DNA of 44,979 nucleotides from Brasilonema sp. CT11 (lineage in GTDB: Bacteria > Cyanobacteriota > Cyanobacteriia > Cyanobacteriales > Nostocaceae), in the NCBI RefSeq assembly GCF_017982655.1, contig NZ_JABXYX010000061.1, positions 1-44,979 of the forward strand, read 5' to 3'. The position numbers and the translations under genes are program-made. The notes under the pieces are model-generated. The model searched no databases. It was not told the origin of the DNA and was given only the letters and a program-made list of their open reading frames with translations. Position 1 is the first letter of the stretch. Each line of letters starts with the position of its first letter. Below, one piece after another: positions 8,546 through 17,009 of the stretch.

Positions 8546-9619
8546 ATGAGAGTCGCTCAATTTTTTGGTCGTATAAAGTTATTAGCTGCTGCACTCATCC
8601 TGCTAACTATTTTTGGATGTACGTCAACATTAAAAAATCAAACGCCGACACCAAGGCAGTCACCAACATTACAGAAGCCACAACGACCGACACTTAAGGT
8701 TACAACAACTACCAAAGGCTCAACCAGTATACATCTGGCCTTGGGGAATCCCAGTGGTGCTATAGCAAGTGTTGCCAATCCCGATAATTATCTGTTGATT
8801 AAGCCCCAGTATGCATTATCTTACAACCGCAGCAAAGGAATTGCCAATTGGGCATCCTGGGAACTTAATAAATCATGGTTGGGAACGACAGACCGTCAAG
8901 ATAACTTTCGTCCTGATGAAGCATTGCCGAAAGGATGGCAACAAGTCACTTCCAGTGATTACAGTGGTTCTGGATACGATAGAGGTCATCTTGTGCCGTC
9001 TGCCGATCGCACTAAGTCTGATGAAGATAACTCTGCCACCTTCTTAATGACCAACATGTTGCCGGAAACGCCAGACAATAATCGACGCACCTGGGAAGGT
9101 TTGGAAAGCTATTGTCGAGATCTGGTAAAACAAGGCAAAGAACTTTATATTATTGCCGGACCCTACGGACGCCAAAAGCAACTTCTCAAAGGTAAGGTAG
9201 TAATTCCTCAGACAACCTGGAAAGTTGTTTTCGTATTAGACCGCCCTGGTACTGGTGTTAGTGGTGTGACTCAAAACACTCGTGCCATTGCTGTTAACGT
9301 ACCTAATAAACAAGGAATTAACCCTGACTGGAGAACTTATAGAGTTAGTGTTAAGAAAATAGAAGGATTAACAGGTTATAACTTTCTTTCTAATATTCCT
9401 ACGGTTGTCCAGGATGTGATTGAGAAAAAAATCGATACAGATTCTGATGTTTCACAGCAGTCTAGTCCAAAAAGTGCACCTGTGCTGCTAAATTCTAGAA
9501 AATCAACCGAAAAAACTACGAAAAAGACTACAACAGCTACAAAACAAACTCGTGATTGCAGTCCAGATTCCCCCATCCGTGATAAGTTGGAAGTTTGTAA
9601 AAAACCAGTGAAAAAATAG
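8546..9619 (+). CDS. Exported DNA/RNA non-specific endonuclease (NucA type)
   Basis: A beta-beta-alpha-metal sugar-non-specific nuclease of the NucA/EndA family, which cuts DNA and RNA with a bound divalent ion. The core contains the signature DRGHLVPSADRT, with the general-base His at 148 counted from the chosen start, and TNMLPETPDNNRRTWEGLE downstream, where an Asn serves as metal ligand. The ATG at 8546 is preferred to an upstream in-frame TTG at 8507 because it gives a compact basic-hydrophobic signal ending in IFGC, compatible with a lipoprotein (Cys25), so the enzyme is likely outer or periplasmic. The tail of about 65 residues after the nuclease core is Lys/Thr/Ser-rich and low in complexity. 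Role: probably nutrient scavenging or degradation of extracellular DNA. Confidence 0.9.
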   Translation: MRVAQFFGRIKLLAAALILLTIFGCTSTLKNQTPTPRQSPTLQKPQRPTLKVTTTTKGSTSIHLALGNPSGAIASVANPDNYLLIKPQYALSYNRSKGIANWASWELNKSWLGTTDRQDNFRPDEALPKGWQQVTSSDYSGSGYDRGHLVPSADRTKSDEDNSATFLMTNMLPETPDNNRRTWEGLESYCRDLVKQGKELYIIAGPYGRQKQLLKGKVVIPQTTWKVVFVLDRPGTGVSGVTQNTRAIAVNVPNKQGINPDWRTYRVSVKKIEGLTGYNFLSNIPTVVQDVIEKKIDTDSDVSQQSSPKSAPVLLNSRKSTEKTTKKTTTATKQTRDCSPDSPIRDKLEVCKKPVKK

Positions 9620-9769
9620 GCGATTTTATCCGTACTAGCTCGTTCAGCTTTATTATGTTCTGATGCCTCAAACTTACATAATAAAGTGCAATTTAGTATG
9701 ACATCACAAATTATCTTTTTATGAAAGCATTAGTTAAATCTATCACAAACAAATGGACAGGGCTTCTCT

Positions 9770-10528
9770 TTAGACGAAAGCTCGAATCGTGTCTTGATCA
9801 TTAAACTCAAGAGAATCGTAGTTGAAGTGGCCAAAACCTAGCTCCTCCCCGGACTCCCCGTAAATCTCCAACCAGCCATCATCACCATCAGTAGGTACAT
9901 GAACCGCATAAGTTAATGTGTTATTAATGACCACTTTATACAACTTGACTGAACCATAGTCCGCCTTTTCCACATTCTCGTAGTAGAAGTTGTAAGAAGA
10001 CTGCACGCTCTCTGGTACAGTTGCTTTATCAGTATTCTCTCCGAGAGTCTTCACAAATTCTCTGCCTTCGGAGTTTTGTTCTACGGCTTGCTTAAGTGCG
10101 TCAATGTAAAATTTTTGGGCTTGTTCGGGGGTAAGCTTATCCGTGGTTTCTTTAACTTGACTGACTACATTGCCTTGTTGGTCATAAGCCCAAGTTGATA
10201 CTTGATTACCTTGGGCATCATAGAGTTTTGCTGAATCTCCTTTATCATTACAAATAAAGCTTTCAACACCGAAGCTGAAGCCCCCCGACTCTGGGTGAAC
10301 CGAATTGGTATAAACTCGGAAACTCTGAGCGGACTGTAACATAGTACCGCTAGGAAAAAGAAACTCTTTAGTGTTGGTAGCTAAAGTAACTTTCCAGCCT
10401 GATATATCTGTCAACGTTGAACCCTGATTGGTAATCTCAATGTATTGATCAGGCTGAGTTGTATTGACTTGACCCTGACAAATAAGATTTGTGATCACAA
10501 CCTTGCACACGATAATTTCCTCCTTCAC
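9770..10528 (-). CDS. Lamin-tail-domain (LTD) protein with novel C-terminal region
   Basis: The first 125 or so residues match the lamin tail domain, an immunoglobulin-like beta fold: QYIEITNQGSTLTDISGWKV, then a proline/glycine-bounded core (LFPSGTMLQSAQSFRVYTN) and AKLYDAQGNQVSTWAY. Bacterial LTDs are often attached to exported nucleases or surface proteins. The remaining 125 residues (from KLTPEQAQKFYIDALKQAVE) I do not recognise; they look mixed alpha/beta and acidic at the end (DGDDGWLEIYGESGEELG). No signal peptide is visible. The gene is convergent with the NucA-type nuclease, about 150 bp apart. A functional link to it is only suggested by the known LTD-nuclease association. Confidence 0.75.
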   Translation of the reverse strand: MKEEIIVCKVVITNLICQGQVNTTQPDQYIEITNQGSTLTDISGWKVTLATNTKEFLFPSGTMLQSAQSFRVYTNSVHPESGGFSFGVESFICNDKGDSAKLYDAQGNQVSTWAYDQQGNVVSQVKETTDKLTPEQAQKFYIDALKQAVEQNSEGREFVKTLGENTDKATVPESVQSSYNFYYENVEKADYGSVKLYKVVINNTLTYAVHVPTDGDDGWLEIYGESGEELGFGHFNYDSLEFNDQDTIRAFV

Positions 10529-10843
10529 TATCCAAGAAATAATCGCAATTATATCTGGGTTGCTAACTATTTGAGATACCTGAGTTAATTAGCGCTTTGC
10601 AAAGCACAGGACTATTGCGACGTGTAGTGTATGTAGCTAATTAATATAGCTGCAAGCAACGTAGTTTAAACAGTAGAATTCCTCAGCATAGACAAAAGAT
10701 GCAGGTGCTAATCCCCTCGTTACTATCGTATTGTAAAGTTCTATTTACTGCAATTAAATAAACAGTATTTATACTGAACTCATGTTGTTAGTACGATGAT
10801 AATAATATATGAGTTGTGTAAAATTTAGCATATTACTGACAGT
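10529..10843. other. Divergent promoter region, no gene
   Basis: A 315-bp AT-rich spacer between the divergent LTD and coiled-coil protein genes must contain promoters for both. I see no confident operator, riboswitch or hairpin in it. Confidence 0.5.
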
Positions 10844-12868
10844 ATGAACTGCAAAATTCTCAACAGTGCAGCGGAAATCTTCGAGGCTTTCAACGCTTGC
10901 AAGAATCCAGGGGAAGAGATTGATCTATTTGAGTGTTTGGCAACTCACCCTCAGGCACCTATAGTAGCATTCGTAGAGATACTGCAAAAAATAAAACTAG
11001 AGCCTATATTGGCACTTACGTTACAGGCTTTTGGGAAGATTACTGATGCTGATGTGAAGCTGCGGTTGAAGCAAAGTGATGATTTGCTGATCATGCTGAG
11101 TGAACAGGCGCGTTCTGGTTCGACTGACTTGATTCGCTGGGCTGCGGCGACAACGATTGATAAATTAGGATTTGATCTCACCGTAGTATCTCAACATCTT
11201 TCAGAGGAACCCGGAAGTATTGCCCACAAGATAATGCAGTCTAAGATTAAAAGATTTGCTGAGCAAAATCTTATACAAAGTCATGATTATGATGAGTTTT
11301 TACGTTTCTGGATTTATGGATATTGGTACAAACTCAAAGAATTGACTCTAGATTATGAGTTTTGGACTTTAAAGAAAGAATGGGAGTCTAAAAAAGAAAG
11401 AGGATGGCAAGATTCACATGATTCTCAAGAGATTCAGCGTCTCAATAAATTTTCAGTTTGTTGGGAGGTAATGAATGCTCTTAGCTTGAGGGGATTAAAT
11501 CAAATGAACTTGGCACTAAAAAAAGCTGAAGATTGTGGAGAAAATGCTTCAGATATTGACGAGAATGAGGTATTTGAAGGCATTGCCCAAGTTTTGTCAG
11601 CTTATCAATTGACTGAATTTAGTAGTGACAGTGATTTGCAAGTTTTAATGGAGACTCAATTTCACTGTCTGGAAAGTAATAATAAAACAACTCGCTTACT
11701 TGCGGCTAGAAAAATTCTGAGTTTGGAAAACACTTGTTTAGATAAAATTCGAGATGAAAAACTACAAGTTTTCCATTCAACAGAAGCTTTGATGGAAATA
11801 GAAACATGCGACATTACTCGTAAAACTACCTATCATAAATTAGAAATATTGTCCGATAATATAGATTGTTTAGAAAAACAACTGAAGCGAAACAAAGTAC
11901 TTGGTGATCTTTCTCAGATGAAGTTGCTAGTTTTAGACGAAATGAGTAAGAGAAAAAGTAAATTTGCTGCTGCTAAACTTTCCTGTGAACGTTTACGAGA
12001 AAGTATTCATGTGGAGATTGATAAATGTTTGAAAAAAATTCACTCAATCAGTACAGAAATTTATGAGAAAGTATTTGATGAAGTACAACTTGGTCAACTG
12101 CCTGATATTAGTGTTGAGCATGAACACGCACTTATCTTATTTGAAGATTATAAAAATCTATTGGCAGAGAAGTTATCAATAGCCTCTTCTGTTCATAAAC
12201 AAGTGTTGACGTTTTATTCTCAATTAGAAAAATGTCAAAACCATCATGAAACAATTCAAAATAATTTAACGTTAATAAAATCCATAAATTATAGGGTTTA
12301 TGGATATTTAGCTTTAAAAGACGACTTAATTGAAATTAAATTGCCAAGTTGTATCAGTTATCAAAACTATACACAATTGAGTTTACTTGAGCAATATTCG
12401 ACTTATTTAAAAAATAAGTTAAATCAACTTAGAGATGAAGTAGTATGTCGTTACGAAAGAATAATTCCAAGTCAATTATCTCCTCTTGATACAGAAATAA
12501 AAAAAGCAAAGATAAAAATGGAGGCAGCTAAGAATCTCGCCGATAAAATTAATAATTTTTCTAAGATATTATGCCTCTATCTAATTTCTATTATTCTGCT
12601 ACCGTGGACGCTAATCATGATGATTCCTGTTGGGTTACTTATAGGTATTGTGAAGATATTTCTTGGTGGGGCAGGAGAGAATATAACTCGGATTTTGGGT
12701 TTGATTGCTGCTCCTGGTATGTTAATTTATCTGGGGATTGAAAAAATCATATATCAACTCATTCAACAGTATGAAAAAAGATTAGAGTATCAAAGGATAT
12801 TAAGATATGAGAAACTCGAAAGTTTGAAAGATGAGGAAAGGCAGATACTAAATTTATTATCTATTTGA
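10844..12868 (+). CDS. Large coiled-coil membrane protein, unknown function
   Basis: A 674-residue protein I do not recognise. Residues 1-130 are helical with short repeats (ILQKIKLEPILALTLQAFGK, LIRWAAATTIDKLG) that could be HEAT-like. Residues about 150-320 are helical and charged. About 300-560 is heptad-rich coiled coil. Two hydrophobic segments lie near 572-600 (LCLYLISIILLPWTLIMMIP) and 612-632 (ILGLIAAPGMLIYLGIEKII), followed by a short charged tail. No Walker, nuclease or kinase motif is visible. The gene is more AT-rich than its neighbours and stands alone between a divergent LTD gene and a separate DUF177 gene, so it may be acquired. No strong ribosome-binding site precedes the ATG. 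Membrane tethering of a cytoplasmic coiled coil is inferred; the role is open. Confidence 0.75.
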   Translation: MNCKILNSAAEIFEAFNACKNPGEEIDLFECLATHPQAPIVAFVEILQKIKLEPILALTLQAFGKITDADVKLRLKQSDDLLIMLSEQARSGSTDLIRWAAATTIDKLGFDLTVVSQHLSEEPGSIAHKIMQSKIKRFAEQNLIQSHDYDEFLRFWIYGYWYKLKELTLDYEFWTLKKEWESKKERGWQDSHDSQEIQRLNKFSVCWEVMNALSLRGLNQMNLALKKAEDCGENASDIDENEVFEGIAQVLSAYQLTEFSSDSDLQVLMETQFHCLESNNKTTRLLAARKILSLENTCLDKIRDEKLQVFHSTEALMEIETCDITRKTTYHKLEILSDNIDCLEKQLKRNKVLGDLSQMKLLVLDEMSKRKSKFAAAKLSCERLRESIHVEIDKCLKKIHSISTEIYEKVFDEVQLGQLPDISVEHEHALILFEDYKNLLAEKLSIASSVHKQVLTFYSQLEKCQNHHETIQNNLTLIKSINYRVYGYLALKDDLIEIKLPSCISYQNYTQLSLLEQYSTYLKNKLNQLRDEVVCRYERIIPSQLSPLDTEIKKAKIKMEAAKNLADKINNFSKILCLYLISIILLPWTLIMMIPVGLLIGIVKIFLGGAGENITRILGLIAAPGMLIYLGIEKIIYQLIQQYEKRLEYQRILRYEKLESLKDEERQILNLLSI

Positions 12869-13158
12869 ATCCCCAACTCTTGGCTCTTGGCGATATCGCT
12901 TTGCCTGCCTTATTGCCTAAAGTCCCCCACCGCCGCCTCAAAGTCGTCTCGTGTATGCACGACCGGAGAAGAAATAGGACAGGGAAATTTGAATTGCTGC
13001 CAAAATGATATAATAAACGTGCCTGTACAAGACGTAAAAACCAACCCCAAGATCAGAAAAAAGTAGACGCCCTTCTCACCAATAGACGTGGTCAAGGAAA
13101 TATAACTCCGCGCTTGTCGTAAGATGGGGCTATGCAGAAAGGATGTCTGACAAGTGCT

Positions 13159-13665
13159 ATGGACGCAATTTATATTCCGCAGCTTACAAAAGCGCCGCAA
13201 GCAACAGAGGAAGTTCAAGTCAATGAGTTTCTACCTGGTTTAGAAACTCTGACACCAGTTAGAGGTCGCATCCGCGTCCAGCATTGTGGAAATTATTTAG
13301 AAGTACGTTCTCAAGCAGAAACAATCATCACTTGTACCTGTAGTCGATGCTTGCAAAACTACAATCATCGTTTAACTATTGATACAAAGGAAATCATTTG
13401 GCTAGATGAAGCCGCAAACGTTGATGATCTACCGCTAGAACGCGAAATCGCTTTTGATGATTTAGTAGAAACTTTATCACCCCAAGGGTATTTTGACCCT
13501 GGTACATGGCTGTATGAGCAAATATGCTTGGAATTGCCTCAGCAACAGTTGTGTGATGCCAACTGTTTAGGCATTCAACCAACCGCCCAGAGCAAATCTG
13601 ATAAGCGTGTTGACAGGCGTTGGGCTTCTTTGGAAGGTTTTAAAAACCAATTTCCGGGAGCGTAG
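13159..13665 (+). CDS. YceD/DUF177 family protein
   Basis: A 168-residue member of the YceD/DUF177 family, implicated in bacteria and plastids in 23S rRNA or large-ribosomal-subunit accumulation. Visible features are the N-terminus MDAIYIPQLTKAPQ, a CTCSRCLQ pair of cysteines near 58, a second Cys pair in CDANCLG near 135, suggesting a metal site, and the C-terminal DRRWASLEGFKNQF. The ATG at 13159 is chosen over 13132 because MDAIYIPQL is the natural family start. In many bacteria yceD precedes rpmF, and in cyanobacteria it is often near rnpA-yidC genes; neither context is seen here. About 300 bp of spacer with a HIP1 site follows. Confidence 0.88.
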   Translation: MDAIYIPQLTKAPQATEEVQVNEFLPGLETLTPVRGRIRVQHCGNYLEVRSQAETIITCTCSRCLQNYNHRLTIDTKEIIWLDEAANVDDLPLEREIAFDDLVETLSPQGYFDPGTWLYEQICLELPQQQLCDANCLGIQPTAQSKSDKRVDRRWASLEGFKNQFPGA

Positions 13666-13962
13666 TTTGATAAGTTTGTAGTGGGCGCTTTTGCCTGAAA
13701 GCGTCTACTGCAAATTAGGAAAATTTCATCGCTCATTTTGGCAAACTGTTAAGTTTCATGTAAGTTTCATAATTTTTTCACTGATTTGTCCTGTTGTTTC
13801 GCACTCCTGACTGGTCTAAACTCCAGAAGCGAGTTGTTGGAGAAATTGTTCATAGCGATGCTCCGGCAGGGAGCCGCCAAAGGCGATCGCTTTGAGAATT
13901 TTCGCTCTGAAAAATTTAAGATGTAATATGATAGATGGCAGCACAGTCAAGCTTGCCAGACG

Positions 13963-15930
13963 ATGCTCTGCTGCCTCAACCCCGATTGCCCGCAACCTCA
14001 AAATCCTGAACAGATAATCCATTGCCAGAGTTGTGGTGCGCTACTCATACCGCTTTTGAGAGGTCACTATCGTATAACTCAGGTGCTTTCAGATGAAGGT
14101 GGGTTTGGTAGAACCTACTTGGCAAAAGACGTAGATAAGCTCAATGAACGCTGTGTCGTCAAGCAACTAGCACCAAAAGTCCAGGGGACGTGGGCTTTGA
14201 AGAAGGCGATTGAGTCATTCCAACAAGAGGCGCAGCGATTGCAAGAACTCGGAAAAAATTCGCAGATTCCTACCTTGTTGGCTTACTTTGAGGAAGATAA
14301 CTATCTGTATTTAGTCCAAGAGTTTATTGATGGGCAAACTTTGCTCAAAGACTTGCGACAACAGGGAATATATCATGAAGCAAAAATTCGCCAAGGTTTA
14401 CTCGATTTGCTGCCTGTTCTCAAGTTTATTCATCAGCGTGGGGTGATTCACCGGGATATTAAGCCACAAAATATTATGCGCCGTCAAAGTGATGGCAAGT
14501 TAGTACTGATTGATTTTGGTGCCTCAAAGCAACTAAGCGCAACAGTACGGACTAAACCGGGGACGACTATTGGTACACGCGGCTATAGTCCTCTCGAACA
14601 ATTGCAGGATGGTGAAGCTCATCCTGCAAGCGATTTGTTTAGCTTAGGGGCTACGTGTTTTCATTTAATGTCTGGTGTTTCACCAGGTGCTCTTTGGGCA
14701 GAAAATGGCTATAGTTGGGTTACTTCTTGGCAGCAATATTTGAAATGTTCGATCAGTGCAGATTTAGCGAAAGTTGTCGATAAGCTGCTAAAAAAAGACA
14801 TTCATGAGCGTTATCAGTCTGCGGATGAAGTCCTCAAAGACTTGGAACCTCAGCCACCATCCCCGCAGGCACCTAGACTGAAAAACAGACTTTTAGCGGG
14901 TGCTGGCATTGTATTGTTAGGATTTGGGGGATTTTGTTACATAAACAATTTCCAGATCCCAAACCTGAGAGCGCAAAACAATTTCTTGATGAAAACCCTC
15001 AATGGGCATTCCAATTTGGTGAGTTCTGTTGCTGTTAGTTCGATCCCCCCTGACTCCCCGCTTTATAAGGGGGGACTGGGGGGGATTGTTGCCAGCGGCA
15101 GTTTTGACACAACCGTCAAACTGTGGAATTTGTCAACTAGAAAGGAAATTTTCACACTTGAGGGCAATGCTGGTTCAGTTTATTCCGTCGCTACCAGTCC
15201 GGATGGTCGTACTGTAGCCAGTGGCAATGGTGACAAAACAATTAAACTATGGAATCTCTTCACTGGACAACAAATTTATACTCTCTATGGACATTCGAGT
15301 TCGGTTGAATCCGTTGCCATTAGTCCGGATAGCAAGATGCTTGCAAGTGGCAGTTTTGACGGTAGCATCAAACTATGGGATCTGCCATCGGGAAGGGAAA
15401 TTGCTACCCTAAAAGAACATTCTGGTGCAGTGAAATCTGTTGCCTTTAGTCCGGATGGACAAATTCTTGCCAGTGGCAGTGAAGACAATACTATCAAACT
15501 ATGGAATTTAAAAAATAAACAGCTGATCAGAACTTTAAAAGGACATTCTCAACCAATTAGATCTGTGGCTATAAGTCCTATTCGTTCTGACTTCCGGAGT
15601 TTGGGAGGACGACTCGGAGGAATTCTTGCCAGTAGCAGTGCTGACGACACTATCAAACTGTGGGATTTAGCAACCGGACAGGAAATCTACACCTTTAAGG
15701 GACATTCTTTCTCAGTTAATTCTGTGGCTTTTACCTCAGATGGCAAAACCCTGGCAAGTGGTAGTAGTGACCATACCATCAAACTGTGGGATGTGGCAAC
15801 GAAAAGGGAAATTCTTACCCTCCGGGGAGATTCTAAAGAAGTTACTTCCGTTGCCTTTAGTCCCGATGATAACACCCTTGTGAGTGGTTGCACTGACGGG
15901 ACTATTAATCTTTGGCGGGTGGTTCGGTAA
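13963..15930 (+). CDS. Ser/Thr protein kinase with zinc ribbon, membrane helix and WD40 propeller
   Basis: A 655-residue fusion. Residues 3-24 form a zinc ribbon (CCLNPDCP, then CQSC). A Hanks-type kinase domain spans about 35-300, with a glycine loop EGGFGRTYLA, Lys67 (CVVKQLA), catalytic loop HRDIKPQN (Asp165) and DFG at 184-186, so all catalytic residues are present. A membrane helix (about 313-332) separates it from seven WD40 blades (340-655), which would lie outside the cytoplasm. Blades 1 and 5 each carry a 15-residue segment in place of the usual 4-residue PDGK-type turn; see the repeat entries. The stop abuts, with no spacer, the stop of the convergent GT2 gene of the polysaccharide locus. 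A regulatory link to that locus is possible but unproven. Confidence 0.93.
   Translation: MLCCLNPDCPQPQNPEQIIHCQSCGALLIPLLRGHYRITQVLSDEGGFGRTYLAKDVDKLNERCVVKQLAPKVQGTWALKKAIESFQQEAQRLQELGKNSQIPTLLAYFEEDNYLYLVQEFIDGQTLLKDLRQQGIYHEAKIRQGLLDLLPVLKFIHQRGVIHRDIKPQNIMRRQSDGKLVLIDFGASKQLSATVRTKPGTTIGTRGYSPLEQLQDGEAHPASDLFSLGATCFHLMSGVSPGALWAENGYSWVTSWQQYLKCSISADLAKVVDKLLKKDIHERYQSADEVLKDLEPQPPSPQAPRLKNRLLAGAGIVLLGFGGFCYINNFQIPNLRAQNNFLMKTLNGHSNLVSSVAVSSIPPDSPLYKGGLGGIVASGSFDTTVKLWNLSTRKEIFTLEGNAGSVYSVATSPDGRTVASGNGDKTIKLWNLFTGQQIYTLYGHSSSVESVAISPDSKMLASGSFDGSIKLWDLPSGREIATLKEHSGAVKSVAFSPDGQILASGSEDNTIKLWNLKNKQLIRTLKGHSQPIRSVAISPIRSDFRSLGGRLGGILASSSADDTIKLWDLATGQEIYTFKGHSFSVNSVAFTSDGKTLASGSSDHTIKLWDVATKREILTLRGDSKEVTSVAFSPDDNTLVSGCTDGTINLWRVVR
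15043..15087 (+). repeat. In-frame 45-bp palindromic repeat inside WD40 blade 1
   Basis: ATCCCCCCTGACTCCCC and GGGGACTGGGGGGGAT are near-complementary arms around CTTTATAA. It resembles the C/G-rich palindromic repeat often found between cyanobacterial genes, but here it encodes IPPDSPLYKGGLGGI within the kinase. Confidence 0.8.
15580..15624 (+). repeat. Second, diverged 45-bp insertion inside WD40 blade 5
   Basis: Occupies the same position of its blade as the blade 1 insertion and has the same length, encoding IRSDFRSLGGRLGGI. The shared core CTGACT.CC and the common ending LGGI show common origin, but the palindrome has decayed. Confidence 0.7.
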
Positions 15931-16995
15931 TTAGACATCCTTTAGGACAACGCTATAAGGTTTTTTTCCTAATTCTTCTTGTTGAATGCGTCGTTTTTGA
16001 CTAGCCCCGGCAATTTTTAAAGCAACAGACTGTACTTGATGGTACAGCTTGCGTGGCATTAGCCAGAGAAAATAAGCTGCTACGAGAGTGATAATTGTAC
16101 GGTGTGGTTCTTCTAGTAGAATTCGCCAGTGGGTAGAGAGCGATCGCACGGCAAACTCCACAGCTGTTGAACCATCTTCTAAAGTGACTGCTCTTCGGGC
16201 TAAATGGCGTAGTTGGTAAGCCATAGCGATTTTTTCCAACTCCGGCATTGATGCTGGAGGTACATAGGCGCGTGCTTTTTCCAGCATTGTTTCCCAAGAA
16301 TTTAACTTTTTCACCAGTTGAGCCGAAAATCCCTGGGAATTTATTCGGTAAAGCGTCAAGGCTTCTGGAATTCCTTCTATAAGCCATTTTGTTTTCATCG
16401 CTATCCGCAGCCAAAGTTCCACATCTTCTGAAGGGTGCAGTTGGCGATCATCATCAAAATAAAAGTTTTCTACAACTCCATAAAGATTATCTTGGAATGC
16501 AATATCTTCAAAAACCTGACGCCGAATCACGGGTACTGATCCATTTCCAATGGGAGTCCGACAAAGTATATCAAGTGGAGTAATTTCCTTGAGCTTGGTT
16601 ATCTGATAAATACCCAAAGGCTTCCCCGCTTCATCAATTAAAGAAGAGCGACAAAAACTCACCCCCACTGCTGGTGACTTGTTTAAATGTTCAACATGTT
16701 TTTCTAACTTTTCGCTTACCCATAAGTCATCTGCATCTAAAAAAGCCAAATATTCCCCTTGAGCATGACGAATACCAACATTTCGAGCTGCAGCCACTCC
16801 CCGGTTTTGCTGACGAATTATTTTGATTCTATTGTCTGTAAATTGCTGACAAATTTCTATGCTTTTATCCGGAGAACCATCATCAATAATGAGCAACTCA
16901 AAATTTGTATAGGTTTGCTCAAGAACTGATTGTATTGTCGCTGCTACATATTTCTCAACTTTGTAAACTGGAATGATCACAGAAAATTTTTTCAT
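15931..16995 (-). CDS. Family 2 glycosyltransferase
   Basis: A 354-residue inverting glycosyltransferase with a GT-A fold, adding a sugar from a nucleotide donor to a lipid-linked intermediate at the cytoplasmic membrane face. The N-terminus SVIIPVYKVEKYV, the donor-binding IIDDGS (37-41), NRGVAAARNVG and the DXD-type motif DADD at 87-90 are all present. The C-terminal third is helical and ends with a hydrophobic patch (IITLVAAYFLWLMPRKL near 305) that could contact the membrane. It is the last gene of the leftward operon, 14 bp after the flippase. The sugar specificity cannot be read. Confidence 0.92.
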   Translation of the reverse strand: MKKFSVIIPVYKVEKYVAATIQSVLEQTYTNFELLIIDDGSPDKSIEICQQFTDNRIKIIRQQNRGVAAARNVGIRHAQGEYLAFLDADDLWVSEKLEKHVEHLNKSPAVGVSFCRSSLIDEAGKPLGIYQITKLKEITPLDILCRTPIGNGSVPVIRRQVFEDIAFQDNLYGVVENFYFDDDRQLHPSEDVELWLRIAMKTKWLIEGIPEALTLYRINSQGFSAQLVKKLNSWETMLEKARAYVPPASMPELEKIAMAYQLRHLARRAVTLEDGSTAVEFAVRSLSTHWRILLEEPHRTIITLVAAYFLWLMPRKLYHQVQSVALKIAGASQKRRIQQEELGKKPYSVVLKDV

Positions 16996-17009
16996 AGAAG
17001 CCCCTAATT

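Noticed and set aside
12910-13218. Minus-strand 102-codon frame with a hydrophobic segment
   Set aside because: It overlaps the DUF177 start, is Cys- and Ser-rich in an unconvincing way, and its start lies inside the other gene. A short membrane protein here cannot be fully excluded.
13816-14022. Minus-strand 68-codon frame before the kinase
   Set aside because: Overlaps the start of the kinase gene and carries a HIP1 site; it could be a fragment of a repeat or decayed gene, but evidence is lacking.
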